A program made the position numbers and the translations under genes. The notes beneath the pieces are model-generated. The model did no database searches. It was given only the letters and a program-made list of their open reading frames with translations, and had not been told where the DNA came from. Positions 60,001 through 64,000 of a stretch of DNA of 64,000 nucleotides are shown in pieces. The DNA is from Ficedula albicollis (taxonomy: Eukaryota > Chordata > Aves > Passeriformes > Muscicapidae). How positions within the stretch are numbered: position 1 is the stretch's first letter; the number at the start of each line of letters is the position of its first letter. The DNA is taken from contig NC_021677.1 in NCBI RefSeq assembly GCF_000247815.1, positions 15,034,657-15,098,656 on the forward strand, read 5' to 3'.

Positions 60001-61303
60001 GAAAGCCTCTGAAAGCAGTGGAGTTTGGGTCAGAAGCTTGCTTTGGAAAGCAGCTGCTATCACCCCACTTTTCATGCTGTTTCCATCCAGCAAACTGTGC
60101 TTCTTTCCAAAGAGGCTGAACGGGGCTGCATTCAGCTGGTTGGAGATGTTCACAGGACCGAGAGACAACCAGTCCAAAGCCACCTCACAGGAGGGACATG
60201 GCAAAGGCACCATCTCCTCAGCTCCTCTGCAGTTTACTCTGCAGAATCCAGCTGCTGATGTACAGCCAAGCCTGTCAGCTGCTCCACCAAGATGCCCAGG
60301 TTTGGTGAGACCAGGCCCAAGTGACTGGCAACACCATGCCAAATCCAAATCACAAAGGAAGCAACTTCAGCTGCCGTTCCCCAAATGAGAGGCTCCTCCA
60401 GATCCCACAGGAACTCTGTGGCAATGCCCAGGAAATGAAGAGGATTTAATAACAAGACCACTCTCCTTCAGGATATTGCTTAACTTGCATTCCTACCTTG
60501 GGGCTTGGTTATAACCATCTGCTGCTCTTTCTGCAAAATCATTAAGCCACTTCCTCCAAAAGGAAAACTCTGCTGTAACACAACACTGCACATTTTTGAC
60601 TCTGCCTAATTCAGCTGATTTTTCCCTTTTACCCATTTTGGTAGTCTCCTAACCATGTTCCATCACCCACCTACCTTTCTGTTCTTTGTTTTGTTTTGGT
60701 TTTTTTTTTTCTTTTTTTTTTTTTCAATCACAAGATTGCTGTGCTTGTTTCCATGCAGCAGAAACAAGTTCTTCTACACTGGAAGGATGTTCAATGAAAA
60801 CACCAGTAAGATTGTCTGCTTTCCTGAGAGTACAGGGTGCTACTATATAAATGTAAATCAATCAGCCTGCACCAGGAAAGACTTCATCCAATGCACTTTA
60901 GCTTCAGTGTAAGTTTTGTTACAAAATCCAGGATGTATCAGTCCAAGGAAATGTTAGCTCTACAGCTTAAAGATCCACAGACAGGAACAAGGACATTCCT
61001 TGCTCCAATTTCTTCCCATTTCAAGGAACAGAAGAAATTTTGAGTATTTTCTCTTTTTGAAGCTAAATGCTGTATGGCAGAGCTAGGATTTGCCTGTCAG
61101 TAATGCACCTGGATTTGGAAGAGCATGTGTCCAGAAGGCAGTGAATTAGGTAGCAGTGTGGCAGGCTAATCTATCTAAGAGGGGAACTTGCACTTCACTT
61201 ACCATTTGAAGGACACCAAAATATGACATCAGATATCCAGACTGCACTGCTTCCAAGCCAAAGAAATCCATAGAGATGATGGAAAACATAATCATGAACA
61301 AAC
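43265..61303 (-). CDS. SLC22A18: SLC22A18, MFS transporter (last four coding exons, 5' part outside window)
   Basis: This is the C-terminal half of a major facilitator superfamily membrane transporter, called an organic cation transporter-like protein in mammals. In transcript order the exons are 61303-61203, 52461-52360, 48634-48514 and 43452-43265. All junctions are GT/AG and in phase, giving about 170 residues. Landmarks shared with the human protein are SIISMDFF...GYLMS, VVQGLVVGKLASH, TDSILTKAVPSSDTG, and GICASVQPLTRTVGPTIGG. Hydrophobic blocks correspond to roughly the last six membrane helices. The gene converges on PHLDA2, as in mammals. Upstream exons were sought in 61304-63687 and not found. 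Confidence 0.94.
43453..48513 (-). other. SLC22A18: SLC22A18 intron, 5.1 kb
   Basis: Contains a 46-base T tract at 44962-45007, a G8 at 45930-45937 and, next to its 5' end, the duplicated donor region at 48417-48500. Several open frames over 100 codons here have no recognisable product. Confidence 0.7.
44962..45007. repeat. T46 homopolymer
   Basis: Forty-six uninterrupted T. On the minus strand, the sense strand of SLC22A18, it reads as poly(A). It could be a retroposon tail but no element body was recognised next to it. Confidence 0.95.
48417..48580. repeat. 85-bp tandem duplication that copies an SLC22A18 5' splice site
   Basis: The 3' end of the exon at 48514-48634, its GACACGG|GTAAGA donor and the following CTCACC recur 85 bp further into the intron, on the low-coordinate side. 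The copies are essentially identical over about 79 bases. Confidence 0.94.
48514..48634 (-). CDS. SLC22A18: SLC22A18 coding exon with a duplicated donor
   Basis: Encodes ALMRTVWHYCIIAVPLVF, then AFSMLATITDSILTKAVP and SSDTG, ending with one base of a Gly codon. The donor GTAAGA at 48513 was chosen because the next exon then restores AMLGICASV. A second identical donor follows 85 bases later and would shift the frame. Confidence 0.93.
48635..52359 (-). other. SLC22A18: SLC22A18 intron, 3.7 kb
   Basis: No other gene recognised. An AT-rich block with several TAAT cores at about 49040-49290 stands out from its surroundings. Confidence 0.7.
52360..52461 (-). CDS. SLC22A18: SLC22A18 coding exon
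   Basis: Thirty-four codons, VVQGLVVGKLASHCTEMT then LLRLSVFVFAGVGLGM, between acceptor TTTGCCAG and donor GTAAGG, phase 0 at both ends. Matches the human MVTQGLVIGQLSSH region and the next membrane helix. Confidence 0.95.
53092..53189. repeat. 49-bp direct tandem duplication
   Basis: TCCAGCACTTTG...GGATGTGCAAGGATTCCCTC and TTTTATTT occur at 53092 and 53141 with few mismatches. Each unit also contains a small AGCACTTtgcaAAGTGCT-like dyad. Confidence 0.93.
56809..56903. repeat. Tandem duplication of poly(T) plus GAGAAAAAGCT unit
   Basis: A T tract followed by GAGAAAAAGCTYTTAAAGG and AAAGTTTCCCCC occurs twice, about 46 bp apart. Confidence 0.9.
58605..58647. repeat. 21-bp direct repeat
   Basis: TCAGCAGATATTAATCATCAT occurs twice in tandem. 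Confidence 0.9.
61203..61303 (-). CDS. SLC22A18: SLC22A18 coding exon (most upstream in window)
   Basis: After acceptor CCCTCCAG it completes a Gly codon, then encodes LFMIMFSIISMDFFGLEA and VQSGYLMSYFGVLQM before donor GTAAGT. It closely matches the human segment at the start of the second transporter half. Confidence 0.95.

Positions 61304-64000
<2,697 letters not shown>

Larger units (their letters stand above)
52462..61202 (-). other. SLC22A18: SLC22A18 intron, 8.7 kb
   Basis: Contains tandem duplications at 53092-53189, 56809-56903 and 58605-58647 and short A or T tracts. No exon, RNA gene or classified transposon was recognised. Confidence 0.65.

Overview
The window looks like avian nuclear DNA. 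Two CR1 retrotransposon 3' ends with the standard bird terminus are present, interspersed repeats are otherwise sparse, and three recognisable vertebrate genes lie in a known order. NAP1L4 (+), PHLDA2 (+) and SLC22A18 (-) correspond to the distal part of the human 11p15.5 cluster, with the same order and relative orientation. A bird is inferred; the species cannot be told from the sequence.

Region by region: 1-22095 holds the 3' twelve coding exons of NAP1L4, a histone chaperone, with its stop codon and 3' UTR; the first exon or exons lie before the window. Two NAP1L4 introns each carry an H/ACA box snoRNA. The two are paralogues of the SNORA54 type and keep the same 28S rRNA guide pocket. 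From 22096 to about 39840 no gene was recognised; this stretch holds a CR1 fragment, microsatellites, GC-rich sequence and some AT-rich blocks that could be regulatory. PHLDA2 starts at 39940 with its whole coding sequence in one exon, followed by an intron in the 3' UTR and a second, non-coding exon ending near 41745. A 544-base uninterrupted poly(G) run ends 98 bases before the PHLDA2 start codon. From 43160 to the right end, the minus strand carries the last four coding exons of SLC22A18 (about 170 residues, the C-terminal half of an MFS transporter) separated by large introns. Its upstream exons lie beyond the window. PHLDA2 and SLC22A18 are convergent.

The window has two structural peculiarities. 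Short, near-identical direct tandem duplications with units of about 44-85 bp are numerous. Two of them have copied splice sites: the 3' splice site of a NAP1L4 exon and the 5' splice site of an SLC22A18 exon. There are also very long pure tracts: G57, G544, A47 followed by at least G266 at the window edge, a perfect 49-copy hexamer, and an 8-copy 62-bp minisatellite in the PHLDA2 intron.

No operon-like, CRISPR, phage or viral system was seen. Most long open frames here are products of simple repeats.
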